64,000 nt of DNA from Dyadobacter sp. LHD-138 (GCF_030929615.1 NZ_JAVFVU010000036.1:1-64000); one strand, 5' to 3'. Shown: positions 16,536 to 25,826, numbered from the stretch's first letter. Numbers and translations: made by a program. Notes: a model not told the origin generated them from the letters alone.

Positions 16536-16560
16536 TTAAATCCCGGTTGCCCGGATTTAA
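16536..16560. repeat. Hairpin in the divergent region
   Basis: TTAAATCCCGG and CCGGATTTAA face each other around a short loop (one bulged C). It lies between the PaoA-like gene and the 2H-phosphoesterase gene. It could be a protein-binding site or transcript leader hairpin. Confidence 0.35.
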
Positions 16561-16596
16561 CTTTTTAAGTTTTTTGTTAATAAGCTTGTTGTTAAA

Positions 16597-17172
16597 ATGT
16601 GTACCATGGAAAATCAAAACTTGTATTTCATAGCCATTGTACTCCCTGAGGAGCTGGCACAGCACGTTATTGAAGTCCAGCAAGACATTGCCTACCGGTT
16701 TCAAAGCCAGAAAGCGTTAAAGGTGATGCCGCATATCACTTTGAAAGCACCGTTCCCATTGTCTGCGGCGGACCACGATGATTTATTGCAATGGTTTTCG
16801 GATCTGTCGGTTAAGGTATCACAATTTACAATAAATTTAAAAGGTTTTGACGCATTCCGAAATCCTAAGCACCCGGTTATTTACATCAAACCAGTGCCAA
16901 ATCCTGACTTAATGGATTTACAAAAAGTACTTATCCGGCAATTTTACAGTGCATTTAACAACACCGCAGCCAGTGGAACGGAGGCCAGTTTCAAGCCGCA
17001 TGTAACAGTCGCATACCGAGATCTCGAACCGGAAGCCTTTAACAATGCCTGGCCGGAATTTGTGACAAAACCGTTTTCAGGATCATTTTCTGTAAACCGT
17101 TTTCAGTTATTGCAGCACGACAGGAGAAAATGGAATGTGATTGCTAGGCATGATTTGAGGGAAATTGAGTAA
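16597..17172 (+). CDS. 2H phosphoesterase superfamily protein (2'-5' RNA ligase-like)
   Basis: The 191-residue protein has the two HxT motifs that define the 2H superfamily: P-H46-I-T48 and P-H135-V-T137. Each lies in a beta strand of the internal duplication; FIAIVLPEEL opens the first. Members act on 2'-5' or cyclic phosphodiester bonds in RNA or nucleotides; the exact substrate is unknown. Either ATG 16597 or ATG 16606 (MENQNLYFI) may be the true start; the second fits family N-termini better. It stands alone and converges with the glycosidase-like gene. Confidence 0.85.
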   Translation: MCTMENQNLYFIAIVLPEELAQHVIEVQQDIAYRFQSQKALKVMPHITLKAPFPLSAADHDDLLQWFSDLSVKVSQFTINLKGFDAFRNPKHPVIYIKPVPNPDLMDLQKVLIRQFYSAFNNTAASGTEASFKPHVTVAYRDLEPEAFNNAWPEFVTKPFSGSFSVNRFQLLQHDRRKWNVIARHDLREIE

Positions 17173-17183
17173 AGAATACTTTC

Positions 17184-19046
17184 TTATTCAATCACCAGAT
17201 TGCTATTTTTATCCAGCTTAATGTCGCTTTTGCCCATATTATTCAGTTTTATATTTTTCCCTAAAACATCACCTTCCAGTTTTACGTTGCTGATCACGAC
17301 CTCGGAGCATGCATTCAGGTCAAACATTTTTTTGCTGGTAGACTGAGGTTTCATGTCATTCGTTCGGAGCACCGAATTGTTGCTGAAAATCAAACCCTTG
17401 GTGCTTTTTGCAAAGAGGACCGGATAGTCAAACGTTTTGAAAATGTTATTCTCAATTTTGATATTAAAGTGAACAGGTGTTTTGATGTCAGCCGCCTTGT
17501 TGGACGGATTGATGGCGATAATGGCATTTCCAGGGCCGCCCTGATAGGCGCAATCGATAAACTCATTGTTACGAATGGTGACATCACGTACCGGTCCCGA
17601 TTCGAACCAGCCTTCGGCGTCGGCTTCTATGAGTATAGCGCTCATGCCGGTTTTGTAAAAGGTATTGTTTTCTATAATGGCTTTTCTCGGTGTCGTTAAC
17701 AGAATTCCTCTTGTATTCGTCCGGGTAAAATGGGAGCCCTTGATCAATACTTCGGGCGTCCAGGTCATGTTTTCGACGCAGTCGTTGGGTTCAAGATTCT
17801 GGGGCACGGACTTTTCAAAAGCGAGTTCAATTTCACGATCGCTGATTCTGTTGACCGTTTTAACCTTCCCTTTTGCAAACCGCTGCATGGAAGCCGAGTG
17901 TACAAAGGCAACTTCATCACCCACGAAAAAAGCGTTGAAACCATAACTCTGGCCGTGCATAAACCGTACTTTCAGCTTGTTGCTTTCAAGTTTTTCAGCG
18001 ATACGGAGATTGGTGCCATGCACATTGATAGGGTCATCATGTGCACCGGAAAACTTACAATCTTCAACAGTAATTTGCCCACGACAACCTGAAAAGTGCA
18101 TGAAATCGGCTGAGGATGCAATGATACGTTTGGTTTCAGGACGGGGCGCACAGGTTACCCTTCGCATCGTGATATTTTCAGTGTACTGGCTGACAATGCC
18201 CAGTCCGTGCATGTAGTGCATGCCCACGTCCTGCAATGTGACATTTTTACTTTCAAGAATAAACATACCAACCTGATCGCGGATGATATCCCGTACCGTC
18301 AGGATGTTGCCGGAAACAGGTTTGAAACCGGGTGGTGTTTCAAAATGTACAAGACCAGGACGGATTTCAGAGGCTTTGCTTTTGTTCAATGTTTTCCAAT
18401 CCGCATAACGCATCGTTTTGACTGTTGTATCAAATTCCACTGCATGAAAGTGATTTGTTTTCCAGCCCTCGCCATGCCATACAAGCTGTCCGTCCTGAAT
18501 AGAATATTTTGCATCCGGGTGAATTTCAAGATCGACACCTCCCTCAGTCACGTTTGTATAACGCATTTCCGACATCGTTGGGCGCTCAAAATCGATATGG
18601 ATGTTTTGAAAGAGTACATTTTCACAATGATCAAAGAGAACGGTTGTCATTTTACCATGAAAAATAAAAAGAGACCCATTGCCATCAATCGTCAGATTTT
18701 TCATGTTTTTGAACAACATGCCGATGGTCTTGACTTTTAAGGAATTTTCCTGTTCCGTGGATGTATTGGAGACAAAATACTTTGCCCTTATCGCGCCGTC
18801 CGGCCAAAAATCATAGCGGCCCTTTGGGAAAACAAGTTTTGAGGCATTATTCTTTCCGATGTGTTCAATGATCTTTTGAACCCGCTGCGTAACGTTTTCA
18901 TAACTGTCGGGCTTTATTCCAAAATCAGCGACGGAAACAGACTGGCAGTCGGCATGAGCTATTGTGAAACAATAGATTACGATGAGGAGTAAAATTCGGG
19001 AAAGTGAAACGGTAAAAGGCATAGGGATGGTTGTAAAATAATTCAA
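17184..19046 (-). CDS. Secreted beta-helix glycosidase, GH110 (alpha-1,3-galactosidase)-like
   Basis: The 620-residue protein has a signal peptide (hydrophobic stretch, cleaved after HADC near residue 34) and a right-handed parallel beta-helix with many N-rich turns (VTIRNNEFIDC, IIENNTFYKTG). The N-terminal VADFGIKPDSYENVT, the GNGSLFIFHGKM segment and the GAHDDPINVHGTN motif match the GH110 family. That family removes terminal alpha-1,3-galactose from blood-group-B-like or linear glycans, and the DD pair is typical of its active site. No SusCD pair lies beside it. Assignment to GH110 is by remembered motif; another beta-helix family is possible. Confidence 0.72.
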   Translation of the reverse strand: MNYFTTIPMPFTVSLSRILLLIVIYCFTIAHADCQSVSVADFGIKPDSYENVTQRVQKIIEHIGKNNASKLVFPKGRYDFWPDGAIRAKYFVSNTSTEQENSLKVKTIGMLFKNMKNLTIDGNGSLFIFHGKMTTVLFDHCENVLFQNIHIDFERPTMSEMRYTNVTEGGVDLEIHPDAKYSIQDGQLVWHGEGWKTNHFHAVEFDTTVKTMRYADWKTLNKSKASEIRPGLVHFETPPGFKPVSGNILTVRDIIRDQVGMFILESKNVTLQDVGMHYMHGLGIVSQYTENITMRRVTCAPRPETKRIIASSADFMHFSGCRGQITVEDCKFSGAHDDPINVHGTNLRIAEKLESNKLKVRFMHGQSYGFNAFFVGDEVAFVHSASMQRFAKGKVKTVNRISDREIELAFEKSVPQNLEPNDCVENMTWTPEVLIKGSHFTRTNTRGILLTTPRKAIIENNTFYKTGMSAILIEADAEGWFESGPVRDVTIRNNEFIDCAYQGGPGNAIIAINPSNKAADIKTPVHFNIKIENNIFKTFDYPVLFAKSTKGLIFSNNSVLRTNDMKPQSTSKKMFDLNACSEVVISNVKLEGDVLGKNIKLNNMGKSDIKLDKNSNLVIE

Positions 19047-19131
19047 AGGATACTATTTTACAGAAGGAGTTGAAAGCGGATTTTTACCGATAAATGCTGT
19101 GTAAGTCTTGTGAAAATATTGAATTGAAAAC

Positions 19132-19167
19132 AAAAAATCCCCGCCATTAAAGTTAACGGCGGAGATT
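19132..19167 (-). terminator. Rho-independent terminator of the TonB receptor/DUF4397 operon
   Basis: On the minus strand AATCTCCGCC pairs with GGCGGGGATT and runs into TTTTTTG, 19 nt after the DUF4397 stop. Confidence 0.85.
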
Positions 19168-19185
19168 GAAACCCTGATCACCATT

Positions 19186-19992
19186 TTATCTGGCCGGGTG
19201 TTCCAGTACCTTCACGTCGAATGACGGAGAGCCGGTCGTGAGCCCGTTGCTAAAAACGGTATAAATTTTACCCGCTTCCAATGTTACGGAAGAAGTTGAA
19301 CCGGTAGTGTTGCCGTTGGCAGCGTCGGTAAAATTTAAGTCGTATTTACCAGGATTTACCGACTGGAACGGTCCCAAAGACCACACATTTAAACTTTCAC
19401 CGGCAAGTGACGAATTTGCGGCGCGGCCATAACCCACGTTATTAAAAAGTGGTGTTTTACCGTTTAATACATTGATTGTCCCGGTACCCGGAGCGAGATT
19501 GACAAACCTTAGCTTTGCTTTGCCGGACTCAGGTGTTTTCAGATCGTCATAAAAAAGAATGAGCGAATCTGCTTTGTTATTGGCCGTTCTGACAGCGACG
19601 ACGGTATGGTAGTAAGTCGCAATGGGCCCGTTGGGTCTGCCCGTTGCAGTAAACGTGGCACTATTTCCGAACTGATAGGATGCCTTGTAACTCGTGTTGG
19701 TGCCTTCCGTGAAGTTAATCTGCACGTTCCCGAAAACGGTTGGATAGTAGGTCGATGCAGCATTGATCGCTACCGGCGTTGGTGTTATTTTGTCAGTAAA
19801 CGTCCAGAAATTCAGGCCTGTGTTAATCGGACGGGCATTGACAAAACTGATGTAAGCGCTCAGGGGAGGGCGATCGGCCGCATTAACGTCCAGGTAATCG
19901 GTATCCTTGCAGCTCGACAATCCGGCCAGCGTCACAATGCCAAAGGTCAGTTTGCCCAATGATTTTATCGAAAATATATGTTGAAGTTTCAT
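19186..19992 (-). CDS. DUF4397 domain lipoprotein
   Basis: The 268-residue protein has a lipoprotein signal ending LAGLSSC (lipidated Cys ~28). The mature part contains a DUF4397-type beta domain with the typical AKLRFVNLAPGTGTINVL strand and a Gly/Ser-rich end. Such lipoproteins are exposed on the surface or in the periplasm of Bacteroidota; their function is not known. It lies 23 nt after the TonB-dependent receptor and before a strong terminator, so the two are co-transcribed and may form a receptor plus accessory lipoprotein. Confidence 0.85.
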   Translation of the reverse strand: MKLQHIFSIKSLGKLTFGIVTLAGLSSCKDTDYLDVNAADRPPLSAYISFVNARPINTGLNFWTFTDKITPTPVAINAASTYYPTVFGNVQINFTEGTNTSYKASYQFGNSATFTATGRPNGPIATYYHTVVAVRTANNKADSLILFYDDLKTPESGKAKLRFVNLAPGTGTINVLNGKTPLFNNVGYGRAANSSLAGESLNVWSLGPFQSVNPGKYDLNFTDAANGNTTGSTSSVTLEAGKIYTVFSNGLTTGSPSFDVKVLEHPAR

Positions 19993-20015
19993 CTTGATCG
20001 GATTTGATTTTGAGA

Positions 20016-22769
20016 TTAAAGTCTGGCCGTAATTCTTACGAAAGGCTGGATGCCTGCGCTTCCGTTTTGCAAGCCGATGATCGAAGGATTGTTCAAGGCA
20101 GATAGTTTAGGATCGGAATAGTCGCCAAGTTCGTTGAACAGGTTGTTTACGCCAATCGTAGCATGGATGATTTTTGAGAACGCATAGGCAACGGACGCAT
20201 CAACAACCCAGATCGGTTTAAGTTTCTGGTAGAAATAATCAGGCTGCGGGAATGTTGCGTTCAGGGCAGAAGCATTGGTAACCGATCCAAAATAAATGGC
20301 GCGGGCCATGTAAGTCAGTTTTCCAACCTTGTAAGTTCCCTGAAGGTTAATTTTCTTGCCCGGAATATGGGAGGTTACCCTCGCTTTCTCGCCATCGTTG
20401 AAGATGATGTAACGATAAGCTTCCAGTCCTTTTGGCGTGTTCACTTTTGTTACCTCATTTTTTACAAAATTTGCGCCAAAAAGAAGGTTAAGTGTTCCGC
20501 GGCGAAATGGTGTGCGATAGCTTCCTGTTAATTCAAGCCCTTTGGTTCGTGTGCTGAAAGAATTGTAAAAGAATTTCGCCTGCGTTGTTCCGGTTTGCAC
20601 AAACAACGACCTGACTTCCTGCGGGAGGTTAACATCCGTTGCTGAGAAATTTCCTGTGTTTCCAACCCGGTTGTTGACATCAACCAGATAGGCATCCGCC
20701 GTCAATTCGAAATTTTTGAAGGGCTGTGAAGTGAATCCGAACGTATAACCTTTTGATTTTTCAGGGGTTAAAGTCGGGATACCCAGAGCTCTCGTTGCTG
20801 CACTCTGATTGGAAGCCGTAACCTGGTCAATCGCGCGGCCCTGCTGGAAACTTGTAGAAGTTTCCGTGTAATAAAACTGGGCTAAATCCGGCGCCCGGAA
20901 GCCTGTGTTATGAGATCCGCGAATACCCAGCCAGTTTGAAAAACTGTATTTTGTCGCCACTTTATAGGTGGTCACGTTACCAATCTGCGAGAAGTTTTCC
21001 AGACGTAAAGCCCCGGAAACAAGCCAGTTGGTGGTAATGTTCGCTTCCACGTCCGCATAACCCGCCAAAATCGAACGGTTGACATTAACCTGGTTTTCCG
21101 GACGGAAACCAGCGTGGATCTGTGAGCCAGGAGACAGTCCGTTTAATCCGATGCTGCCTTCTTTGGTATTGTAAATGATGCCGGCTGCGGTGGTGTCCAG
21201 TCCGTAAACTGTTCTTAAATCACCTTTGGAATAGGAAGCCTCTTCGCCAGCAATGATCTGATAGGTTTCAACCCGGTATTGCGCCCCGAATGCTACGTTG
21301 ACACCTTTCAGTGCTTTGTCAAAATACCTGCTGATGTCGATGCTTCCGGTATTCTGGCTTGCGTTATAACTTCCGGCGTCAAAAGTTGTCGGTGTTTTTA
21401 ATCCCAAACTTGCGTTTAAAGAATTGGTGATCACGTTGCCAAAACTGTTTTTTCCATAAACATTTGAAATATCTACGTCCCAGTTATGGATTTTTCCTTT
21501 GATCCCCACAGCCAGTGATTTGTCACTGATAATGTTTTCCATGGCCGGCAAAAATCCGTCGGGATATAAGAAAGCATTGTTGCGTTCAGTCCAGCCTGGT
21601 AAGCGATATACCGCTGTGAACTGTGAGCTGCGATGACTGATGCCTCCGAAAGCATAAACTTCTGCATTTTGTTTCAAAGGAATCGCAGCGTTGAAAAACA
21701 GCAATGCGTCTTTGGCTTTGTTGGAGCCTCCGCCACGGCGATCGAAGTAATGACGGTCGATGCCGCGTTCTTTCAAAATGGCCTCATCAATTTCTTTGGT
21801 GTAAATAGCATCATAATTTCTCGTGTTGGCACCACCACCATAAACAGGCCCGAGGTATAGTCCGGCGTCGTCTTTACCGGGTAAAAGTGAAATGGCCTGT
21901 GTGGCAAATTCTGCGGTGGTGTTCAGATATCCGCCTGTTTTTCCCAAAGCAAAACCGTAATTGGCATTGGTCCGGGTGGTCGTTCCATCGCCACGGCGGC
22001 GGGTACTGGCGGTTGAACTCAATGTTAGCTGGTCTGTGCTTTTGCTTAGGACGATGTTGATCACCCCCGCAATGGCGTCGGAGCCATACTGTGCGGCCGC
22101 TCCGTCACGCAGGATTTCTACGCGCTCAATGGAGGCTGTCGGGATAGAATTCAGGTCATAACCTGTGGCACCGTTTCCTAAGCCACCCCAGTTGATGTTG
22201 GAGCTTTTGTGGCGACGCTTGCCATTTACCAACACCAAAACCTGATCAACACCCAGGCCGCGAAGCTGAGATAAGTTTAGGGCCGAACCGGCGTCACCGG
22301 CATTACTGCCATTCACGGAGTGAAAAGAGGGTGAAACATATTGCAGGAGCTGCGTGATGCTTCCCTGCGGAGCGGATTCCAGAAGTGGTTTAAGGTCAAT
22401 CACGTCCACCGGAACGGGAGAGTCTAACTTGGTACGATTGGCGTTACGGGAACCTACGACCTGAACCTCGCCTAAGGTGTGGGTAGTCGGTTCCAACACC
22501 ACGTTGTATTCGTTTGCGGAGCCAATCGCAACTTCTTTTGCAGTAAAACCGATGAAGGAGAAAACGAGTGTCGTTCCTTTTACCAGATTAAGGCTGAACC
22601 GGCCGTTGGCGTCGGTGATCGTGCCTTGTTTGGTGTGTTTAATGGAGACATTTACGCCGGGGAGTGCTGATCCGTCTTCCGAAATGGTTACGACGCCGCT
22701 GAGCGTTGGCTGCTGTGCAATGGATTTTAGGGAGACAAGAAGGAATAGTAATAGGATATATTTTTTCAT
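20016..22769 (-). CDS. TonB-dependent outer-membrane receptor with CarboxypepD_reg-like domain
   Basis: The 917-residue receptor has a signal peptide (MKKYILLLFLLVSLKSIAQ). A beta-sandwich CarboxypepD_reg-like domain follows at ~22-105 (GVVTISEDGSALPGVNVSIK). The plug is at ~115-240 (QVLVLVNGKRRHKSS and IERVEILRDGAAAQYGSDAI). A 22-strand barrel ends in RITARL with the usual terminal aromatic/hydrophobic pattern. It lacks the RagA/SusC signature and has no SusD partner, so it is more likely a siderophore, vitamin or small-ligand receptor. It leads an operon with the DUF4397 lipoprotein. The leader upstream is long and contains a large inverted repeat. Confidence 0.92.
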   Translation of the reverse strand: MKKYILLLFLLVSLKSIAQQPTLSGVVTISEDGSALPGVNVSIKHTKQGTITDANGRFSLNLVKGTTLVFSFIGFTAKEVAIGSANEYNVVLEPTTHTLGEVQVVGSRNANRTKLDSPVPVDVIDLKPLLESAPQGSITQLLQYVSPSFHSVNGSNAGDAGSALNLSQLRGLGVDQVLVLVNGKRRHKSSNINWGGLGNGATGYDLNSIPTASIERVEILRDGAAAQYGSDAIAGVINIVLSKSTDQLTLSSTASTRRRGDGTTTRTNANYGFALGKTGGYLNTTAEFATQAISLLPGKDDAGLYLGPVYGGGANTRNYDAIYTKEIDEAILKERGIDRHYFDRRGGGSNKAKDALLFFNAAIPLKQNAEVYAFGGISHRSSQFTAVYRLPGWTERNNAFLYPDGFLPAMENIISDKSLAVGIKGKIHNWDVDISNVYGKNSFGNVITNSLNASLGLKTPTTFDAGSYNASQNTGSIDISRYFDKALKGVNVAFGAQYRVETYQIIAGEEASYSKGDLRTVYGLDTTAAGIIYNTKEGSIGLNGLSPGSQIHAGFRPENQVNVNRSILAGYADVEANITTNWLVSGALRLENFSQIGNVTTYKVATKYSFSNWLGIRGSHNTGFRAPDLAQFYYTETSTSFQQGRAIDQVTASNQSAATRALGIPTLTPEKSKGYTFGFTSQPFKNFELTADAYLVDVNNRVGNTGNFSATDVNLPQEVRSLFVQTGTTQAKFFYNSFSTRTKGLELTGSYRTPFRRGTLNLLFGANFVKNEVTKVNTPKGLEAYRYIIFNDGEKARVTSHIPGKKINLQGTYKVGKLTYMARAIYFGSVTNASALNATFPQPDYFYQKLKPIWVVDASVAYAFSKIIHATIGVNNLFNELGDYSDPKLSALNNPSIIGLQNGSAGIQPFVRITARL

Positions 22770-22897
22770 TCAAAGATCTGGTTGAAGTGTTTTCAGTTGA
22801 TCAGGGTAAACCTTTCAACTAAAAACTGTTGCGTTTTAATTTTTTAAAAAGCTCGTTGCGGTGAGTTGAGCCAAGTGCTTTTGAGTTTTTCAATAAC

Positions 22898-23025
22898 CCT
22901 GATTCGGCGATGAAAAGATTGGATAATTGCCTTTAAAAAGATGCCGGAGAGCCTGCAGTCCCGGCATTACTTCTGTACAACGGATACTCCTGAGAATACT
23001 TCCTTTCTTTTATCGCCGAATCAGG
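22898..23025 (-). ncRNA. Candidate structured leader RNA upstream of the TonB receptor
   Basis: A 14-bp perfect stem (22898-22911 with 23012-23025, CCTGATTCGGCGAT) extends by six pairs past one bulged base. It encloses about 87 nt holding a second 7-bp stem (ATGCCGG 22941-22947 with CCGGCAT 22961-22967). It lies 130-250 nt before the receptor start. The strand is chosen only because of that gene. I cannot match it to a known riboswitch. A small terminal-inverted-repeat element is the alternative. Confidence 0.35.
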
Positions 23026-23066
23026 ATGTTGGGTTTTGTTGCTATATAGAATATTAATTCTATCAA

Positions 23067-23107
23067 TTTAGTATACTATTTATCTAAATTTTAAACTTTT
23101 AGTATAC
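23067..23107. promoter_or_regulatory. Direct repeat TTTAGTATAC, possible operator
   Basis: TTTAGTATAC at 23067-23076 and again at 23098-23107, start-to-start 31 nt, about three helix turns, so both copies face the same side of the DNA. Each contains the palindrome GTATAC. The regulator is unknown. Confidence 0.3.
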
Positions 23108-23476
23108 CGATCCCGTTTCTGACAAAGACGATGGTCAACTACGCCATTTATCTCCCGGACAACATCTGCGATTGTTTACTTTTCCGCACAAAGCGGTGTT
23201 TGCTGAAAAACAGTTTTGTGACATAGCTGTAAATTTATAGTTCCTAAATTTTAGGCAGGTTAGCACTTATTCCACCCTGGAAAGTTGCTAAGAGTTCAAT
23301 GAGCCTGTCTCTCCCTCTTTCTTTATAAATCCACATTTACTTTGCAGGTAGTAATTGTAAGACGATGCAAAGGTAAGCGCAAGATTTCCGGTTTGTCAAA
23401 AATACGGATAACTATTTCGGAGAAAATCGGGAACAATGCCACCAAGCCATGGTGACTTTATTGGCCTTTCGGAGTC

Positions 23477-23507
23477 TTTAAACAGGCAGCAACAGGTTAT
23501 AAATTTG
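23477..23507 (+). promoter_or_regulatory. Candidate promoter of the Rpn gene
   Basis: TTTA (23477-23480), 19-nt spacer, TAAATTTG (23500-23507): full -7 match and a one-base mismatch at -33. The start codon is at 23515, so the transcript would be nearly leaderless. Confidence 0.4.
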
Positions 23508-23514
23508 ACGTTCT

Positions 23515-24423
23515 ATGGGAAGAATACAATCGCCGCATGACACCTTTTTTCGTGGTATTTTAGCTGATAAAGAGGTTGCCAGCGATTATTTTAAGGCTTA
23601 CCTTCCGACGTTCGTAACAGAAAAGCTTGACTTTGATACGCTGGTTCAGACTGGGGAAAGTTATATTTCAAAACAATTGAAAGAGTCCTTTTCGGACGTG
23701 GTCTTTACCTGTAAATTAAAAGAGGGAGAACGGCAGGTAAAGGTCTCGCTGCTCATTGAACACAAAAGTTATATCGACAAATACACGCCGATACAGCTCG
23801 GAAGTTATATTTTTTCTGGTTTGCAAAAGCAGCTTGATAACCGTGAAAAGTTATCAATTATCATTCCAATATTGTTTTATCACGGAGAGGAGCGCTGGGA
23901 ATACAAGGATTTATCCGGTTTGTTTAACAATCCCGATCCTGATTGGGATCAATATGTTCCCAATTTTTCGTATGTTTATAATAACCTTTGGGAGATGTCC
24001 GATGAGCAGCTGGAAGCATTGTCCAACCAGTTTCTTACGGCTTCATTGTTAACCTTAAAACATTTTAAACAGAATACCTGGCTGGAAGAAAATGCAACGA
24101 AAATATTCATCAAAACGCGGGACGTTCCTGAAAATTTGTTGGAGCTATTGATCGTTTATTTTTTACAGATTAATAAATCGGACGAACCAAAATTTATTGA
24201 GATATTTGAGTCAATTCCGGAAGCTTTAAAAGATAAGATTATGAGCACGTATGATATGTTGATTGAAAAGGGTGAAAAGAGAGGTTTTGAGAAAGGCTTT
24301 GAAAAGGCCCAGGCTGAATATGTAAAAAATATGCTCTTGAAAGGATTTGCTGAGGAAGTAATTTGTGACACACTCGGAGTGAAGTCTGAATTTGTGAAAA
24401 CCATTGCTGAGACATTGAAATAG
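23515..24423 (+). CDS. Rpn-family recombination-promoting nuclease (PD-(D/E)XK, YhgA-like)
   Basis: A 302-residue protein of the Rpn/YhgA group, often labelled putative transposase. It starts GRIQSPHDTFFRGIL. The nuclease core fits D61 in ESFSDVVF and E82-x-K84 in LLIEHKS, the expected PD-(D/E)XK residues. The C-terminal ~40 residues are a charged helix with GEKRGFEKGFEKAQ, as is usual. Family members in E. coli are RecA-independent recombination factors with metal-dependent endonuclease activity. There are no terminal inverted repeats and no transposase partner, so it is not annotated as a mobile element. It stands alone with its own promoter and terminator. Confidence 0.9.
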   Translation: MGRIQSPHDTFFRGILADKEVASDYFKAYLPTFVTEKLDFDTLVQTGESYISKQLKESFSDVVFTCKLKEGERQVKVSLLIEHKSYIDKYTPIQLGSYIFSGLQKQLDNREKLSIIIPILFYHGEERWEYKDLSGLFNNPDPDWDQYVPNFSYVYNNLWEMSDEQLEALSNQFLTASLLTLKHFKQNTWLEENATKIFIKTRDVPENLLELLIVYFLQINKSDEPKFIEIFESIPEALKDKIMSTYDMLIEKGEKRGFEKGFEKAQAEYVKNMLLKGFAEEVICDTLGVKSEFVKTIAETLK

Positions 24424-24462
24424 GCTCCAAACGCTGCGCATAACATGCAGCCTTTGGAGCCT
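24422..24462. terminator. Bidirectional terminator between convergent genes
   Basis: AGGCTCCAAA (24422-24431) pairs with TTTGGAGCCT (24453-24462), and an inner GCTGC/GCAGC stem lies in the loop. The hairpin includes the stop codon of the Rpn gene; the convergent gene ends 20 nt beyond it. Confidence 0.7.
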
Positions 24463-24482
24463 ATTATTATAGAAAACTTCTA

Positions 24483-25796
24483 TTAATATTTCCGTTTTTC
24501 TTCCAGTGGGTATTTCTTTTCTATTTTCTTTAAAACGACATAAATCGAATCTTTACGCTCATTGATTCCTGACAACACAAACTGCTTGTCGTCAGGATGT
24601 TCGTAGTGCAAAATTAACTTGCTGGCTGTATCGGCCCGGTTGCTGAGGGTAAAAATCTTATTGATCGTATCGGCCTTATAACCATAATAATACCGCCCGA
24701 TGTTGGCATAGTATTCGGTCGTTCGAATGGAATTTTTGGTGTTAATTTTGAACGGTTTGTCGATTTTTATACTGATACTGTTGAATTTTTCAAACACCAC
24801 ATTTTGCCAGCGTGTGGTATCTCCGGGCGTGCTCGGAATGGTCTGGTTATTGACCTTAAATTCGGATACGCTGTACAGTCCGTTGGTTTCGGTGAGGCCG
24901 TTATCCAGCGGAAGCTTGAATGATTTTCCACTTGCATAAAGATTGCCGTAGCCAAAGCCGCGATAAACGATAAACAAGGCAATGAAGCTGCCTTTCAACA
25001 CAAGTCGCGCCGTATTTTTCCATTGTTCGGGGAAAACAATTTTTGGAATGTAGGTTAATGCAACTGCTTTATGTTCGATCAGTATTTCCCAGAATCTTCT
25101 GCCATCTCGTACCAAAAGCAGCAAGGAAAGGCTCAGGATATGCAGGCTGGTGAGCTCCACACCGGCATCATAACCGATGTTCACAAACCAGATCGGTAGC
25201 AGTATGGAAACCATCATAATAGCGCCAAGCGTGGTTGTTCTTCTGAAAATGATCAGCAGGGTGGCGATAAGTTCAAATACGCCGGCGAAAACTTCGAAAA
25301 AGGGAGAAACGCCGGTGGTGAGCCAATATAATTTGCCCGGCGTGAAATCACCCAGATTCGTGTTTAGCTGGCTGATCGTCGGAAAGGGCATCTGAACGGG
25401 AAACACCTTCGCCCAGGCAAACCAGGACATCCGCAGCGCAATGCCGTATCGCGCCGCGACGTAAAACCAGTAGTACAGGCTCTCAAAATTTTTTCGGTTT
25501 TTGTCAATAATATTCCAGATAAAACCGGCTGCAAAACACACAAGTACCGTGATGAACCAGCCCGTATAATTCTTGCCTTCCTGACTGGCGAAAAACCAGG
25601 GCTTGTTTTGAGAAATAACATCAAGCCAGCGAAATGCGTAGGAATTTACATTAAATCCTGCATCGAAATCCTGTAAATAAAATTCGGGGGTGAATGGAAT
25701 GGTGCTTATGACGGCATAAATAAGTGCGGTTCTGACGGCAATTTTTTCATAAATCTTCCAGCCGGAAGACGGAGCGGGTATTTCTGTAAAAGACAT
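24483..25796 (-). CDS. DoxX-like polytopic membrane protein
   Basis: A 437-residue protein. The ATG at 25796 (MSFTEIPAPSSGWK) is preferred over the longer frame because of a TACTTTTG promoter just upstream. About seven hydrophobic helices lie between residues ~25 and ~300, with RYGIALRMSWFAWAKVFP and the LPIWFVNIGYDAGVEL segment reminiscent of DoxX/DoxD-type quinone-linked membrane proteins. The last ~130 residues are soluble and charged and end EEKRKY. I cannot assign an activity. It is divergent from the TlpA-peroxidase operon, so a link to envelope redox chemistry is possible but not shown. Confidence 0.55.
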   Translation of the reverse strand: MSFTEIPAPSSGWKIYEKIAVRTALIYAVISTIPFTPEFYLQDFDAGFNVNSYAFRWLDVISQNKPWFFASQEGKNYTGWFITVLVCFAAGFIWNIIDKNRKNFESLYYWFYVAARYGIALRMSWFAWAKVFPVQMPFPTISQLNTNLGDFTPGKLYWLTTGVSPFFEVFAGVFELIATLLIIFRRTTTLGAIMMVSILLPIWFVNIGYDAGVELTSLHILSLSLLLLVRDGRRFWEILIEHKAVALTYIPKIVFPEQWKNTARLVLKGSFIALFIVYRGFGYGNLYASGKSFKLPLDNGLTETNGLYSVSEFKVNNQTIPSTPGDTTRWQNVVFEKFNSISIKIDKPFKINTKNSIRTTEYYANIGRYYYGYKADTINKIFTLSNRADTASKLILHYEHPDDKQFVLSGINERKDSIYVVLKKIEKKYPLEEKRKY

Positions 25797-25826
25797 AATT
25801 TTGGTAAGTGAAGTTTCGAATATCTG

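Larger units (their letters stand above)
22770..23514. other. 745-nt non-coding region
   Basis: No convincing gene on either strand. It holds the large inverted repeat (22898-23025), two TTTAGTATAC direct repeats (23067-23107), a CCTAAATTTTAGG near-palindrome (~23246-23258) and, at its right end, the promoter of the Rpn gene. Confidence 0.6.

Noticed and set aside
22985..23000. CTGAGA near the large inverted repeat, suggesting a TPP riboswitch
   Set aside because: The rest of the thi-box consensus (ACC... GAACCTGAT and GGATAATGCC) is absent on either strand.
23515..24423. Rpn gene as part of a transposon
   Set aside because: No terminal inverted repeats or target duplication are visible around it. 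Rpn proteins are often labelled transposase without transposing themselves.
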